Below, piece by piece: positions 23,259 through 36,479 of a stretch of 64,000 nt of DNA (its first letter is position 1; each line of letters opens with the position of its first letter). The translations under genes were made by a program, and so were the position numbers. The stretch is taken from the NCBI GenBank assembly GCA_030407085.1, contig CM059586.1, positions 13,658,001-13,722,000 on the forward strand, read 5' to 3'. The notes under the pieces are model-generated. The model did no database searches and was not told the origin of the DNA. It was given only the letters and a program-made list of their open reading frames with translations. Source of the DNA: Trichopria drosophilae. Taxonomy: Eukaryota > Arthropoda > Insecta > Hymenoptera > Diapriidae.

Positions 23259-24275
23259 ACCTGAGTTATTAAATAATTTCTCTCAGTGTAGTAACTGCTG
23301 GTAATTACAGTATCTAAACATATCAATCTAACATATAAAATAAGCATTTTTAACATTTCCTTTGTTTTTTTTTAAACAAAACGTTTTTTTTTTTCAAAAA
23401 AGCCCGCTGTTCGGGAATCGAAACAGTTTTTGCAGAGGGTGCTCGAAATATTTTCAGCCATGTTGAATTGCAGGTCATAAGCCAATTATGAATTGTGTAA
23501 TGAATAAAAATCATTATTATTATATCCTTTACATATAAATATTATAAGTTACTTATCCTTGGCCTCACTCACTTGAATGGGTATTTTAAACAATTCACGA
23601 CGTAAGAAGGCTTCTTATTCAGAAAATAATAGTTTTTTCCTAAATCAGACGAAAGTTGAGATGCTGATAACTTTCTAACATATTCTTTATGCACTTTATA
23701 TAAAAAATATGATTTTAAAAATTTTGATCACGCTAGTTTCTTAAAAAGCAATTTTAAAAATTACGAAAAATTATTTCTTTTTAATCCTTTGAAGCGTTCA
23801 TTTGTCTTTATGAAGAAAGTGAATGAATATTGTACTTAAGACTTTTTGGGGTTGTAAATAATGAATCTCACCTTCGATTTTATAACTTAAATTTGGGGGA
23901 TTGAAGATGGAGGACATGAATTGCTCTATCGAAATGAAACTGGGTATTGGGGTTATAGTATATAAAGATACAGAATTTGCGAATCATCTAAAAGAATTTA
24001 AAAGAATAATTGTATAACGGGAGCATGTAATTTGGAAAAATATAATAGACGAACAAATTTTTTTGCAAAACGCAGAATTGTTCATTATGCGTAAATAGCA
24101 TTTTAAATTCAAACGTTTCATGAGGCCTTGCAGCAATTTAGGATTTTAAAAATTCTACTCAGAATGATGATCAGAAACCTAAAAAATTCTTAGCTTAGGT
24201 TTCAAAAACTTTGTTCTACCCCTCAAAAGACTAATTAAAATCTACTGATGTCATAAATTGAAATTGAAAAGAAGT

Positions 24276-25064
24276 TACACTGCTAAAACTCATGTCTTCT
24301 AAACGTCTTATTTGAAGATATTAGATACTTCAAAAATGTCTTTTCAGAATAAACGGCTCAATATACGTGTCTTAGTTGCAAAGTGTCTCAATATTTGAGA
24401 CATTATTTGCGTCTATCGATCTTAAATAAGACATTTTATATCTTATAATCTGAGACATATAATGAAGGCTGTAAAAGTGTCTACATTTAAGTCGTTTTAG
24501 CTAATTTAAGACATTTATGCATTGATACAAATCGATGACACAATGCCGATTCCCGTATCTTCGTGAATATTTGACAACGGCCAATTATAAGCGAAGTCTT
24601 GATAAAAGCTACATAACCTATTCTGTTGATAACCTAATCATTATTGAGTTCGTAAATCCGATATGGATAAAAAATGATGTACTGTTGTATAAATGAAACA
24701 AAAATTCAAACTAATTGTGAAAGAACGCATGTCAGAAATGGCGTGTTTATTAATCGAATTAAACATGGCAATTCAAAAAGATTATTTACCACTAGTAATC
24801 ACTGAAAATAAATTATTGCAAATACTCCAAAGCAATTAGCCCGAAAAATGCCAAAAGAACACGAATGTTGATCCATTTTCACATGAATATCAAACATTTT
24901 TAGGTTATGTATCAACTATCGCGCTGTACATTCAGATTGCGATTGAAGACACTTCTAGCGTCTCAAAAGAAATTAATTATAACGTCTTTCTGTAAGACAC
25001 TCAAAAACGTCTTAAAAGAGACTACCAAAGTGTCTCAAAATAAGACACCCGTTTTTGCGGTGTA
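24276..25064. mobile_element. CACTA-like (EnSpm/Mirage-type) non-autonomous element
   Basis: Termini are TA-CACTGCTAAAACTCATGTCTT and its mirror AAGACACCCGTTTTTGCGGTG-TA. Both ends have CAC(T/C)GC, five or so A/T bases, and GTCTT. Subterminal regions are packed with GTCTCA / AGACAC / AAGACG motifs in both orientations, typical of CACTA-type transposons, and a TA duplication is compatible with the Mirage group. It is 789 bp with no transposase. Superfamily assignment is by terminal motif only. Confidence 0.65.
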
Positions 25065-26920
25065 CTAACACTTAGATGAAAACTATTAATGGTATCATGT
25101 CAAAAATTAACGTATTTTTCGATATTCATTTACTATTTTACTAGAATTGAACTGCAGTAAATGGCGAGAAAATCATGACTGCATAAATTACAAAAGAGAC
25201 TAGCGGCTGGTGAAGGAAGTTTGCAAGAACGGTACCCACCGTACTCTCCTATGTTGAGGTACACTTTTACAAAACTACATCTAAATAATTTGTCATCCAG
25301 ACAAATTGAAGCCGTCGTTTAAAAAACAAAGTAAAAAACAACTTTAACTAGTTTTTTGTATTTATTTTCCAAAAATGAGGTCTACTATACGGAATGTTTA
25401 AAATAAAAAATGCGGGGCTTTAAATTTTGCACCAAAAGTTTTAATCAGTTCTATTGTTTACAATCCTCAACGTATTTTGTTTATGTTTCTCGGTTGAAAG
25501 GGAAAGGGAATTCCCGGTTTCGAAAATTTTGTATGAAAATATTTTTTATTAACATAATATATTGTCATTTCTAAAATACATATTATAAAGTGAAAATCTA
25601 AAGTTACGCAAAATTCATTTGCTGATTACGAATCCATTCCCAGAGTTTTAAAATTCAAAATGGCAAAATTAAAAAATTTACCTCGAAAAGGATAAATTTG
25701 TAAGTCTGGGGATTTTCGGGATTGCTAATTACGAAACCGATGTCAAATTTTTTAAATTAAAAATGGAGAATCTATCGTGGGCGACTAAACTGAAAATTTG
25801 TCTAATAGAGGGGAACTTCCATGCTTTTTAATTTTTGTATTAAACGATGAATTGACATGAGTAAACCAAAGTTACAATAACGTTTTGCCATTCGTGTAGT
25901 AAATGATTTAGATAATAATTACTGAAATTCTTACACTTAGGCTTTATATTTACGTGACATTTTTTTAAAATCTTCGCTTAATTTCCATCGCATTTCAATT
26001 GTTATTATCTAACTAAATATTACATAAATAACAAAACATTACTGGAACTTTTCTTTTTATGGCGTATTCTACCAGACGATTAAAGAGTAACTATTAAACA
26101 AAAATTTCGTATTGGTAACTCGGTGATTTTAGTTTTGTCTAATTATTAATCCATTTTAGCTCATCCGAATCTGAAATCAGCAGATAAATTTATGCAAAAA
26201 TAGCCGAACAATCTGTTAGAGTTCGGATAATTATATTAAATTTGCACATAATTCGATAAAATTTTCATATTTTCCCCTTATACTATTTTAAGTTTTGAAA
26301 ATCCGACAATGGATTCATAATCAGCGCCAGAAAACAACACGGACAAACATTATCTGGATTCTTCCCAAAAAGTCAAATGACTTTACGTAATGTGATAATT
26401 ACAAACTAGAAAATTCGTGTTAATAAACTTAGCAGTGACAATCACAAATATTGAAGACCCTAACTAACCCAAACTTCTCTGGTTGTGAAAAACCCAAATT
26501 TTTCTTATGCAATTCCAAATCACCAACGCATTCACATGAAAAGAAGTTTAACTGTTTCTAAAAAAACTTAAAACAGTTACTGCATTAGAACATATTAAAC
26601 ATTTCAATTGTTTGCTTTCCATAGTTGCGTTCTTACTTTCTTTAAGATTTTATTTTTAATCACGTCAAATTTATTATTTGTTCCTTAGTATTTCCAAACA
26701 ATTTTTCTCACGTTGCAGAATTTTTATGTCAACAGTGCCTGATTTTCGATTATTACTGATCAACATTATATTGAAATCAGGTTTCATATTTTCGTCAGAT
26801 CGCAGTTGGTCAAAACTGATAAAATTTAAAAAAAATCAATCATTATGGAGCAGATGTTTGCTCAAAAACATGATCACGTTTGAACATTTGATCAGATTTG
26901 ATCTATTTTGATCATAATGC
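25065..26920. other. AT-rich spacer, no gene
   Basis: The DNA is AT-rich. Around 25620-25800 there are degenerate repeated units of the form TTTTAAAATTCAAAATGG. No credible frame, RNA gene or complete transposon was seen. Confidence 0.5.
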
Positions 26921-27285
26921 GTAACATCATTCAAAGTGAACTTTACGCATAATCGATCACTTTACGAAAGTCGTCGTTGAGAGTGCGTAACATTTTAATA
27001 TGGATCAGAAAGATGGACATCAGAAGTACTTTCTACACGATTTTTATGTTAATATTTATGCACGATTTTTCGATGCTTAAAGTAAAGTGAATTTTACGCA
27101 CTTGATTTTACTTCGCGCACGGAAAAAAGTGCTAAAAGTACTATTTTTAGTGCGCGAAGTAACCCATTTGCGCACTGTACTTCGCGCACTGAATTGAGTG
27201 CGCGAAAAATTTCTCTCACACAGTAAAAAAAAATAGTATACGATACAAGTACGCGAAGTAGGTGATTTGCGCACGAGTGTAACGA
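26920..27285. repeat. TGCGCGAAGTA / TTACGCA repeat cluster
   Basis: Multiple copies of GTGCGCGAAGTA, CTTCGCGCACTG, TTTTACGCAC and similar motifs occur in both orientations, so the block can fold on itself (for example AGTGCTAAAAGTACTATTTTTAGTGCGCGAAGTA). It resembles in style the GCGTAAAA clusters at 45.9-47.2 kb. It is probably a decayed element with internal short repeats. Confidence 0.5.
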
Positions 27286-27715
27286 GTTTTTTTAATTAAT
27301 ATACTATATTTACACCGGCATCACACTGTACAATAGAGAATACATTAAAATCTGTTAAAAATTGGCAACAACTTGGCCACGTTTGTTTGAAAATAGAAGA
27401 CCCAAATTAAGTTTTGTTAAGCCAAAAATGTTGCTTAATTCATATATTAGTTTTTTAATTAATTTATAGCAAATTGAAGGCACTGGAATATGATAATAAA
27501 ATATCATGTTGAAGCACGGAAATAACGTTTGCTAATTTCATAGTCCCTTTCAGGAGAATAACGAAAATATTTGCCTGTATTTTTGGACGTATTTTTGTTA
27601 TCATCCTTGCGAAATAAATGACTGATAAAACAAAGAAAATCTAATAGATCTTTTGTAGCAATAGGTGCAGGTAAATAAAGCGAACAAATAAAAAAACCCA
27701 CAGATCATAAAACCG

Positions 27716-27848
27716 TCAATCAAAAAACCGACATTTTAAAAAAAAATGACTGTCCTGTCAATGTGTCTATTTTTTTAAGTGTCGGTTTTTCGACTGTCCG
27801 CTTTATGACTGTCGGTTTTTTTTGACCTGTCGGCTTTTTGATTTGTCA
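27716..27848. repeat. Small palindromic element with TGTCGGTTTTT motifs
   Basis: TCAATCAAAAAACCGACA (27716-27733) is mirrored by TGTCGGCTTTTTGATTTGTCA (27828-27848). Between them are more copies of GACTGTCGGTTTTT and GACTGTCCGCTTTATGACTG. It is probably a short fold-back MITE. Confidence 0.55.
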
Positions 27849-28029
27849 CATTTGCCGCTAACTTATAAGTTAGGCATGTTACATTAACATCAAATCCTAA
27901 TTGAAGGAGTTTTATGCCATATCATTTTTGCAAGTCTAGACCTACTAATATTTACTTTTCCAATCCTCTTACCCTTTAGACATTTATTAAAACACATTTC
28001 ATATTACACTATCGTACGCTTTCTTCATG

Positions 28030-28770
28030 TGACCTAAAAATGATTTATTCGCTTTTCACGAGCCTTGATGACACACATTTTCCACCTAACGAAATTCCTC
28101 TGCACGAAACCGCCAAAAGTCATAATCTTGACGAAGAACGGACGCAGCGCCCAGAATTCCAATCGATCCAGCGTCGAAAATGTCCCATGGAGGAGAAAAT
28201 AGCCATCACTGGATTAATCTTGGTCTTGGCTCGCTAGTAAGTAAGAAACGTTCGACGAGAGGGAAAGATCGGAGGCATCTCGACAGAATGGAGGCTTTCA
28301 TCGTATGAGATCTCAGCCAGATGGCGGCAAGGCTGGTATAACTATGGGGACCCTTTTTCGAAGCATGCACTGTTCAGACTTTAAGGGACGTTATAGACGC
28401 GAGTGATCTTAAAATTATGCTGAAATTACAGCGTTAAGCATCACGTACGACTGCAGATACTCAAACTGGGATTTACGACTTGGAGAGTCAGTGATGAAAG
28501 TCTCCTAAAGGCAGCGTGGAGGTCAGACTTGTGTTTTTTGGTGAAACGTTTTTTAGCTTGGAAAACGACGTGTCGAAAGTAAATCGGCAGTAAAATGCCG
28601 TGGCATGCGAATGAAACACTTGGACCAAAGAACAAAGCACAACGATGAAAAGGAAAGGCATTATCGGTGGGGAGAATTGAGTATTATTGAGGGGCTAGGG
28701 GTCCACGTCCGCAATGGCATAAACTAAACGTAAATGCGTCATAATGGTGTCGTAACACCCCAGGTATCGA
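28030..28770. other. CpG-richer intergenic block with a CTCF-like core
   Basis: This block of raised GC in AT-rich surroundings is the first large one beyond the abd-A flank. It contains GCCAGATGGCGGCAAG (28316-28331), which partly fits CTCF. Open frames of about 64 codons on either strand are not recognised. A second patch (28870-29300) has two short ATG/TTG frames (28899-29090 and 29087-29296) that overlap by a few bases and match no family. It is a candidate regulatory module. Confidence 0.3.
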
Positions 28771-29299
28771 TACATTCTATGTGTACACAAGAACTCTACT
28801 TAAATATCGGCACCTTACTCCAGTATGTTTAAAAACCTACTATGTAACTGCATACATCAATTATAAAATGGCGTTTTATTCCATTTTTATCGTTTCGGAT
28901 GAATTTCGCTGATGGAACAATCAATCGTCGCTCGCGATTTACGACTCGTCAATTTACATGTTTATCGGCTATTCGAAAGGCAATTTTGTTGATTTTACAT
29001 TTATGGGGCTGTGGTATGTATCGTTGCTTTATGCCCGTCGCGGACGTTTCCGGTTTTAGTGCCCGAATTGGCCTATCGTTACAGTTTTGATTCGTGTTAC
29101 GCGGTTTATGGAAAAACGAGCAATTTTGTTGAAAGGATATCGTAACGCAAGTTTAACGAATCCAGATTTCGAATTAATCGTCGAAAAACGAATTACACCT
29201 CTTGAAAATCAGTTTTACGAGGCAAATGGAATGTTATTGAAATTTTTCGCAATTGGGCTTACACGGTTATTGAGATTTTATTACAATTTTTTGTAGTTG

Positions 29300-31440
29300 T
29301 TACATGAATTAGTTTTTTATGCGAAGTGTACTGCAGTTAAATTGATTTATAAAGAATAATTTTTATTTTTGCACTCTTTACAGGGATGTTAATTTTTATC
29401 CTAAAAAACATTCCTGAAAGAAAATTTTGGCTCACGTGGACTTTTATTTATAAAATTACTCGTCATCAATTATAATTCTTTCAAAGACAATAAATAAAAT
29501 TGAAAATGTAAAACGGTAACAATTTCGGAAAAAAAATGTAATAAAAATTTTAACTTTTTCATAGATCACAAAAAGTATTATATAATCGAATAACTTTCAA
29601 CAAAAAAGAAAAAGCGATTATCTCTTAATATAAAACCAAATATAAATAATACACGACATTTGTATTGTTTATATAGAGATTAATCTAGTACATAAAACAC
29701 CGCGATTAACTCATCGGTTTATAATTTTTAAGTGTCATTAAAAGTTTGCTTTAATTACTGCAGTACATTAAATACAAGTCCGTAGCAGTAATTAATTTAC
29801 ACGAAGCAGTTATTTTCGAAGCTTATCTTTGTGGAAATATCCTCCGTTGAATCTCTCCTATAGAAATTCAGAAACGGGTTTCTTTGGCTCTCGCATATTT
29901 CAAGACAATACAGGAATGCCTGGCTCGTGCATAAAGTTATTCGTTTCAGAGTTATTATTCATTTTGAAAGACCTGGCAAACTTTTCCGAGGGCAATTGCT
30001 TCTGCAGAGATAGAAAAACCATTCTCTTCTGCAACAACCTTATCGTTAATGGGCAGTAGCGACACTAAAGTGCAGGTACCATTAAGTCGTCTTGTTTGCC
30101 GTTATCGATGGACGTAACTTTGCTTAGTATCCGCTTATAATTTTCATCTTGAAAACGCGTAAATGACCCATCGCGGCACGTGGTACCGAGCTCAGAAACA
30201 TTTTCAATAAGCGTAAAAGCTTGGGAACTGGTGTTTGCTTAGGCAACACTGGGAAGCCAGCGACTTATATCATAACTTATCCGCACTATGGTGCATCTAG
30301 CGCACAATCTTCATCATGCATTTCCAACAAAGACTGATTTACCTTCTAAGCTGCATTAGTACATTGTTGTCATGAGTTATGTTCTTCAACTAAAATGCTG
30401 TCTTAAATATTACGATAATGACGTTAGCAGGGAAACCAGACTTCGATAAATTAAATCTTCCAGATGGATTCCTTTCAAAGCTAAATAACCACGTGCTGAA
30501 ATAACATCTACGATTATACTAAAGTAGTGATAAATAATTCTGATTGGAGCGTGCGAAGGGTTTTGAAAAGCAACCTGAAAAACTAGCCGACATTATTCTT
30601 AGCTTGCAGATTAAGACAATTCGTATGAACCTAGTGGAGCGAGAATAGTTGCGCTATTGGCAATCCTGCAAACTGGTAATTCACGTAAAATATTAATGCG
30701 TGGGGTTAGGGTTACCAACGTACTGGCTAGTCGGATGTAGGCACCTTTGGTTCTCCTACCTTTGGCCTTGTTTAGCTCCTTCTCTTTCTGCTTGGACCTT
30801 ACTTATTGGTTTCGTCGAATAAAGGCGGAGGACGGGGCCGTACTTATGAAAGAGTCCAAACGCGCGAAAGGGCGCCTATTCCCCCGAGAGGTCCCTGGCG
30901 GGAGAAAAAAAAGATTATACAACAGCCCGAAGAAAGAGGGTGCTCTGATACCGGGTTTTTCGGATGCTATTTCTCTTATTGTTATTTTCGAGTCAACACG
31001 AACTCGTACGCGTGCAACATTGATCTAATTTACAGACCTGCCGTAATGGCTACCCATCATTTTGTTTGCTTTCACACTGCTGAAGTTGGAACAATAGCAA
31101 AGTTACACGTCAGGATATATGCTTCTTTCTAACGAAATTCGGTTACAAATTTTCTCTTATTTTTACTTTAAAATGACGGTAAGAAGGTTCTCACTATAAT
31201 AAGTTTAAATCATCAGAGGTTACTTTCGCATCATTGGATTTTTACGTTAGAAACTATTGACGACATTATAAGTTAGATCTTGCATATAGATATTAGTCAC
31301 ATGGTTAGATCAACGATGTAAAGTTGAGCGCAATTAAGAAATATATAAATACTTTCCGGTTAAAATTGGTAATAACTATAACTGATAATTATAATTCTAA
31401 ATTGGTGAATATTTAAATTATTATCTGCCCAGTAGACAAT
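29300..31440. other. Intergenic DNA, mixed composition
   Basis: 29300-29800 is AT-rich. 29820-30320 and 30690-31140 are moderately GC-richer; the latter is purine-rich on the + strand (GGAGGACGGGGCC, GAGAAAAAAAAGA). Frames at 30747-31028 and 30806-31132 overlap each other and match nothing known. No transposon ends were recognised. Confidence 0.35.
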
Positions 31441-33420
31441 AAAAAATCAAAATCTAGTTTGACGTTACATCAAGATGATTATCATCTTCAAAAATGTTAT
31501 TATATCGACAAATTTATAATTTTAAATCCCGATTTACATGAAAGTTTACGGCACCTGACTACAATTTTACAAAATGAATTTATTACAAAAACCCAAATGA
31601 CAGTCCAAAACCCGGATGTAAAAAAGAGAAGTGTACGTCAAAATGTATATTTGTGATTTACGATGTTTTCAAAACACCAATAATTAATGACCGATTGTAA
31701 TTAGGTTAATTATAATTAAGTATCAGGAGCCCCCATATCGTTCATCTACAAAAATGTTATTATATCGATTGATATATAATTTGAAATTTTAATTCTTATG
31801 ATATTTTTGACACACGTGTCAAAACACTGTCGACTTAAACATTTCACCAAATTAACTTTTGACCTTGAAATTATTTTGAAATGACAGTTTAAGATTTCTA
31901 GTTTGTCATCCACATATTGTGTTGTTCCATTTTCAATATTTATTCATTTTTATAGACAATAGACAAAAGTTCATCAAATTAGTCAACGCCATTTTCTTGA
32001 AAAAATATCGCATGAGCATGTAGCTACGTATTACAAAAGGTTCGTTTGAGACACACGAATCTGATATTAAATTTTCAAAATGCAAAATGGCTGATCTAAT
32101 ATGGCGTTTAATTTTATTTTTAAATCTTGGATTTTTATGACAGTTGATATCTGGGGGTTGTCTCTAATATCGATTTGAGGTTAAAGTTTAAAAATTAAAA
32201 ATGGTGCATCCAATATAATGGACCAATTTTTAACAAATTATTAAATTTTCAGACAAATTCATATGACGGATCCATATGTTTTACAAATTTTTCAAAAGAA
32301 TTTGAATTTTCATAAAAATTAATACCTGATAATTTTTTGAATAGCTAATTATATTTTTTAATAATATTTCTCTGCAGTTTCCTACATTCTCGACAAATAT
32401 TACATATGACGCCATCTCAGAAGATGACCTGCATTTGTAATGGCATGTAATCTAAAAAAAAATGGTGTAAAAAGTGCGATTCCGCTTGTTGAATAATATA
32501 ATAAAAATACAAAATATTTGTCATACATTCTTCTTTATAACAAATTTTTTTTGTAATATGATAAACAAAATTTTTATATTAAAAAATGACGATATCAAAA
32601 TGGGCTCCAAATGGAGTTTATATTTTCAATTTATAAATGTTCATAAGTGTTTTTTCATAATTTCGAAGGCAAACCGTCATTTATCCGGGTTTATGAAGTA
32701 GCTTCTGATGATTCCAAATACAAGATGGCGTATCCAATATGGCCGATATTTCCATTTGAATGTATTGTTTCTCATCAAATCTGGCCGAGAATGTTATTTT
32801 ATTAATTTTTAGGGAGAATGTTCACCATGATTTTGAAGTCATAATTAAATAATTCAAAATGGACGGTTCAAAATAATAACTGTCTGAGCTAAATTCATTG
32901 TGTTTTCTTCAATTGTATAAATTCATTTCTACTTGTTGTCTCTTTGTCTCTTGTTAATAAACATCATTAGAGCCCCCCGAAATGAAATAAACACAGACAA
33001 TATCTTTTCGTTTCAAAACAAAAGATGGCAAACATAACAATAATAAAAATAATCAATTAATTAGATTGTAATTCTGTTTTTACAATCGTGATCAGTCATC
33101 TTAAATCCCCAATAAATGAAATTAGCATACTGATTTCATGAGAAACAACGAATTCAGAAAGAAATATCGACCATATTGTGTCCGCCATCTTGAAGTGTAT
33201 ACTTCTAAAGGCTGATCAGCGCACTTTAAACCGTTCGTAAATTATAAATGGTCCTTGAAAACATTTTAAGTTTATAAAATGAAGGCAAAAACTACATGTA
33301 AATCCATTTTGAAAGATTTCAGAACCATAAATGCAATTTAAAAATTTGCAACAAAAATGACTACGATTATCTAAGCCTGTATTGACACGATTTATTTTGT
33401 GACACGCCATAAAAATGTTT
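31440..33420. repeat. Degenerate repeat-rich region
   Basis: AAAAATGTTATTATATCGA occurs at about 31490 and again at about 31750 with similar flanks, showing an old duplication of roughly 258 bases. Further on, units like AAAATGG(C/T)(G/T)...ATCCAATATGG recur (32090, 32200, 32725), and AAGATGGCG (32725) is mirrored by CCGCCATCTTG (33181). These look like decayed members of a large transposon or repeat family. There is no intact gene. Confidence 0.45.
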
Positions 33421-33539
33421 GATATTCTACGATGGCGCTATTCATCGATATTCAATAGGTAAATACACCGATGAGTAATGCATCTCCCCAATAATGTAGG
33501 GGTCAGGTATAAAGACATAAAACCCATGAAATTTGTTTA

Positions 33540-34260
33540 AACTTCGATATTTTATAGTAGCGGGGTATCTGGTATCGCGGATACATAATAAGGGGTAAGA
33601 AAAAAAAGCAAGACAGGATTTATTCGGAAACCTCGGCCCCTTTTCGGTTGCCTTTTCGGCCCGTATGTGAAACGATACGCGATGCTATTATTTACCTTGT
33701 ACAGCTTAGACGTAAGGAATTCCGTGACTTCCCACCATGTTATAAGACATTCTCGACCACGCTCTTCTTCCCGCAAAATCTGAAGGAGTAATTTAATTTC
33801 GAAAAATGCTGAGATAGAAAGCAGAAATGTACAACTCCCATTTTTGTCAGGACTACTTAATAGCTCAAAATTATCGCGATTGGCGCACGTACGAGGGTTC
33901 GCGGCCTCTTTTCCCCCGGTGAGCAACGGTATCCGACTTGGGATTTACGGGTCTCTATCTAAAAAGCCGCGTCCATTAACAATTCAAAATTACGATAAAG
34001 TCAGCAATTGGCCGAAGCTGCGACACGGGCGGAGGTTTGCTGCGATTTAGTAGTCTGGCGTGCCCAGTACATGGTTGGGACGTCCAAGTATCATCCAACC
34101 TTGAAAGCTAATGAATCGCGCGACGTGTCCCCCAGTCTCGAATTGTGCTTGTTTTATTGCGAGGCACTTTTTTATTCAAATTGAATTAATACTCGTGAAA
34201 ACCTGTACCTCTAACTCTTTCAGCGTTATCGCGAATCTGAACTTTCGGACGAGTAATTTA
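33540..34260. other. CpG-richer intergenic block
   Basis: GC is raised and the block is open on both strands (124 codons minus, 68 plus) without a family match. Its right part abuts the third piggyBac-type MITE. It is candidate regulatory DNA; no specific site is convincing. Confidence 0.25.
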
Positions 34261-34436
34261 TTTTTTTCTGGATTTTGAAACGACATGTTGGGCGTTTGGT
34301 TGTAAGGATTTAGCTTACAAAACCCAACTGAACATTATGAGGACTGGTAAGCTTCCGTGGTCGTACAAAAACGTTTGAAATGTTCATCACATCGATTATC
34401 TATGGCACAATTGTTCTTGGAACAAGTTTTAGTTAA

Positions 34437-35518
34437 CCCATTAAGGACGGGAGACGCACATATTTACGTTGATTTTCAACCTCCATTTTCAACAGGAAAT
34501 ATGATTAATATTGACTTGAAAGTGACCAACCTTATCACTTTCGAGTATGCTCTTTCGATTGGCGTTGTCAAAATTGCATTTAAATTGCTTTAAAAACCAA
34601 TATGGCGCATTTAAAAAAAATGAACAAAATTTCCTGTGTTTCGTTTTTTCTGAATTTTATTTCGTATCAATAATGTTGCCGTATCGATGCCTTTCTGCAA
34701 CCAAAAGTGTATAAAATATATGAACTTCAACTAATTTTTTTTGCCCCAAATCAACCTAACCTCTTCAAAACATCAATATCTCGATAAAATAAACCTCATT
34801 CTATCAATTATGAACATTATTGATGAAATTCGCGTATAAACATTATCGCATGATTTTGAATTATTTTATGAAATGTGGTCGGCCATAATGGATCTACCAT
34901 CTTGAATTTTAAAAATCTAGCCTCAAATTCGTGATGAGCAACCCCAAAAACCCCCGTATACGCATTTTATCGCGATTTTGAAGCATTTTATTGAATTTCA
35001 GTCCATCATATTGGATCCGCCATTTTGAATTTCAAAAATCTAACCTCAAATTGCTGATCAACAACTTCGAAAACCCCTGAACCTCCGTTTTAGGGAAAAT
35101 AATCCCACTAGAGATGCGAATTTCATCAATAATATTCATAATTGATAGAATAAGGTTTATTTTTTCGAGATATTGACGCATTGAAGAGATTAGGTTCATT
35201 CGGGGCAAAACAAAAAAATTCCTAGTTGAAGTTCATATATATTGTGCTCTTTTGATTGCAGAAATGCATCGATACGGCAACATTATTGATACGAAAAAAA
35301 TTCACAAAAAACTAAACACACGAAATTTTGTTCATTTTTTTTAAATGCACCAGATTTGTTTTTAAAGCAATTTAAATGCAATTTTGACCACGCCAATCGA
35401 AAGAGCATACTCGAAAATTATAAGGTTGGTCACTTTCAAGTCAATATCAATCTTATTTCCTGTTTAAAATGAAGGTCGAAAATCAACGTAAATATGTGTG
35501 TCTCCCCTCCTTAATCGG
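34437..35518. mobile_element. piggyBac-type MITE, copy 3 (divergent)
   Basis: TTAA (34433-34436) plus CCCATTAAGGACGGGAGACG is mirrored by GTCTCCCCTCCTTAATCGG plus TTAA (35519-35522). The arms are long and complementary (for example CTATCAATTATGAACATTAT against ATAATATTCATAATTGATAG). The centre holds two direct copies of a TTGAATTT(T/C)AAAAATCTA(G/A)CCTCAAATT unit, with CCGCCATTTTGAATTT nearby. The ends differ from copies 1 and 2 in the second half of the terminus, so it is a separate subfamily. It is about 1.08 kb with no coding capacity. Confidence 0.8.
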
Positions 35519-35519
35519 T

Positions 35520-36200
35520 TAAGACACTCTTGGCATCCACCAGTCTCATTAGAGTAGAACTTTCGGTTCATCCGATAGATGACACTCTATAGTACCTACT
35601 GTTAATTCTTCCCGTGGTTTTACATATGCTCTATCATTCTCTAGTGTTCTAGAAGTCTTGATGAAAAAAATATCGTTTATGCTCATGCTTCCTTGAGTAT
35701 GCATATGTTTTCGATCATCTGAGGCTTGCAAATTCCTCCTGTGTTTCCCGTTTCATATTTTTCCATACATTCTAAAAATATCTACAAATATCATTAAATG
35801 TAATGCTACACGATTGCTAATCTCTTTGTTGTGTAGATCCATTGTCTTCGAAGAAAGTTGGATGGTGCAAAGCGAAGTGAAAAAATCGTCAAACAAAAAG
35901 TCACCTGTCTTTTTAGCATTCATTCCGTTGGCGGTCTCCGTGTAATAACTTTACCAGGAGGCTAGGGAAATCGGCGACGTCGTCTCATTTGCCTGTAAAT
36001 GAAAGGATGCAATGCCGCTATGAGAAATTTCCTGATGCGCGACAAAACAAGAGGAGCTCAGTGCCCTCTTGCGCGATACGTGCCGCCACGTACCACGCGT
36101 CTTCTTAGTCGGTACTTTTGTGATTCGTATCTTCAATCTGACATCAGAAGATTGATTGTTCTCTTAGAAAAATTCGTAACCCAAATCTGAAAACCTCATA
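35520..36200. other. CpG-richer intergenic block
   Basis: GC-raised sequence follows directly after the MITE. The open frames (about 60 codons on each strand) are unrecognised. A 72-codon ATG frame at 36205-36423 follows; it has no family match and is followed at once by the hairpin at 36439. It is not called as a gene. Confidence 0.25.
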
Positions 36201-36438
36201 AAGTATGCTGTTAGTCAATCACGACATAATTATGCGAGTTTGTATAGTAGTTTGCACTCTACAAAATGTAATTTTGCACCCTTCATACGAAAAGTATCAA
36301 GACCGGTACTGTCAATCTCCAACGTGTGTAAAGTTTGAATTTGAAGACATACTCGATGGAGATTATTATTTCGCACGGGATTTATACGAGATTCTTAAAT
36401 ATGACGAGCGTGGGGCTCGATAATTAGCGCCCAAACAT

Positions 36439-36473
36439 TTCCTAGGGCGCGAAATTGAACTTCGCGCCAGGAA
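36439..36473. other. Short GC-rich stem-loop
   Basis: TTCCTAGGGCGCGAA (36439-36453) pairs with TTCGCGCCAGGAA (36461-36473) with a 7-base loop and a small bulge. It stands out in AT-rich flanks. Function unknown. Confidence 0.4.
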
Positions 36474-36479
36474 CATTAA

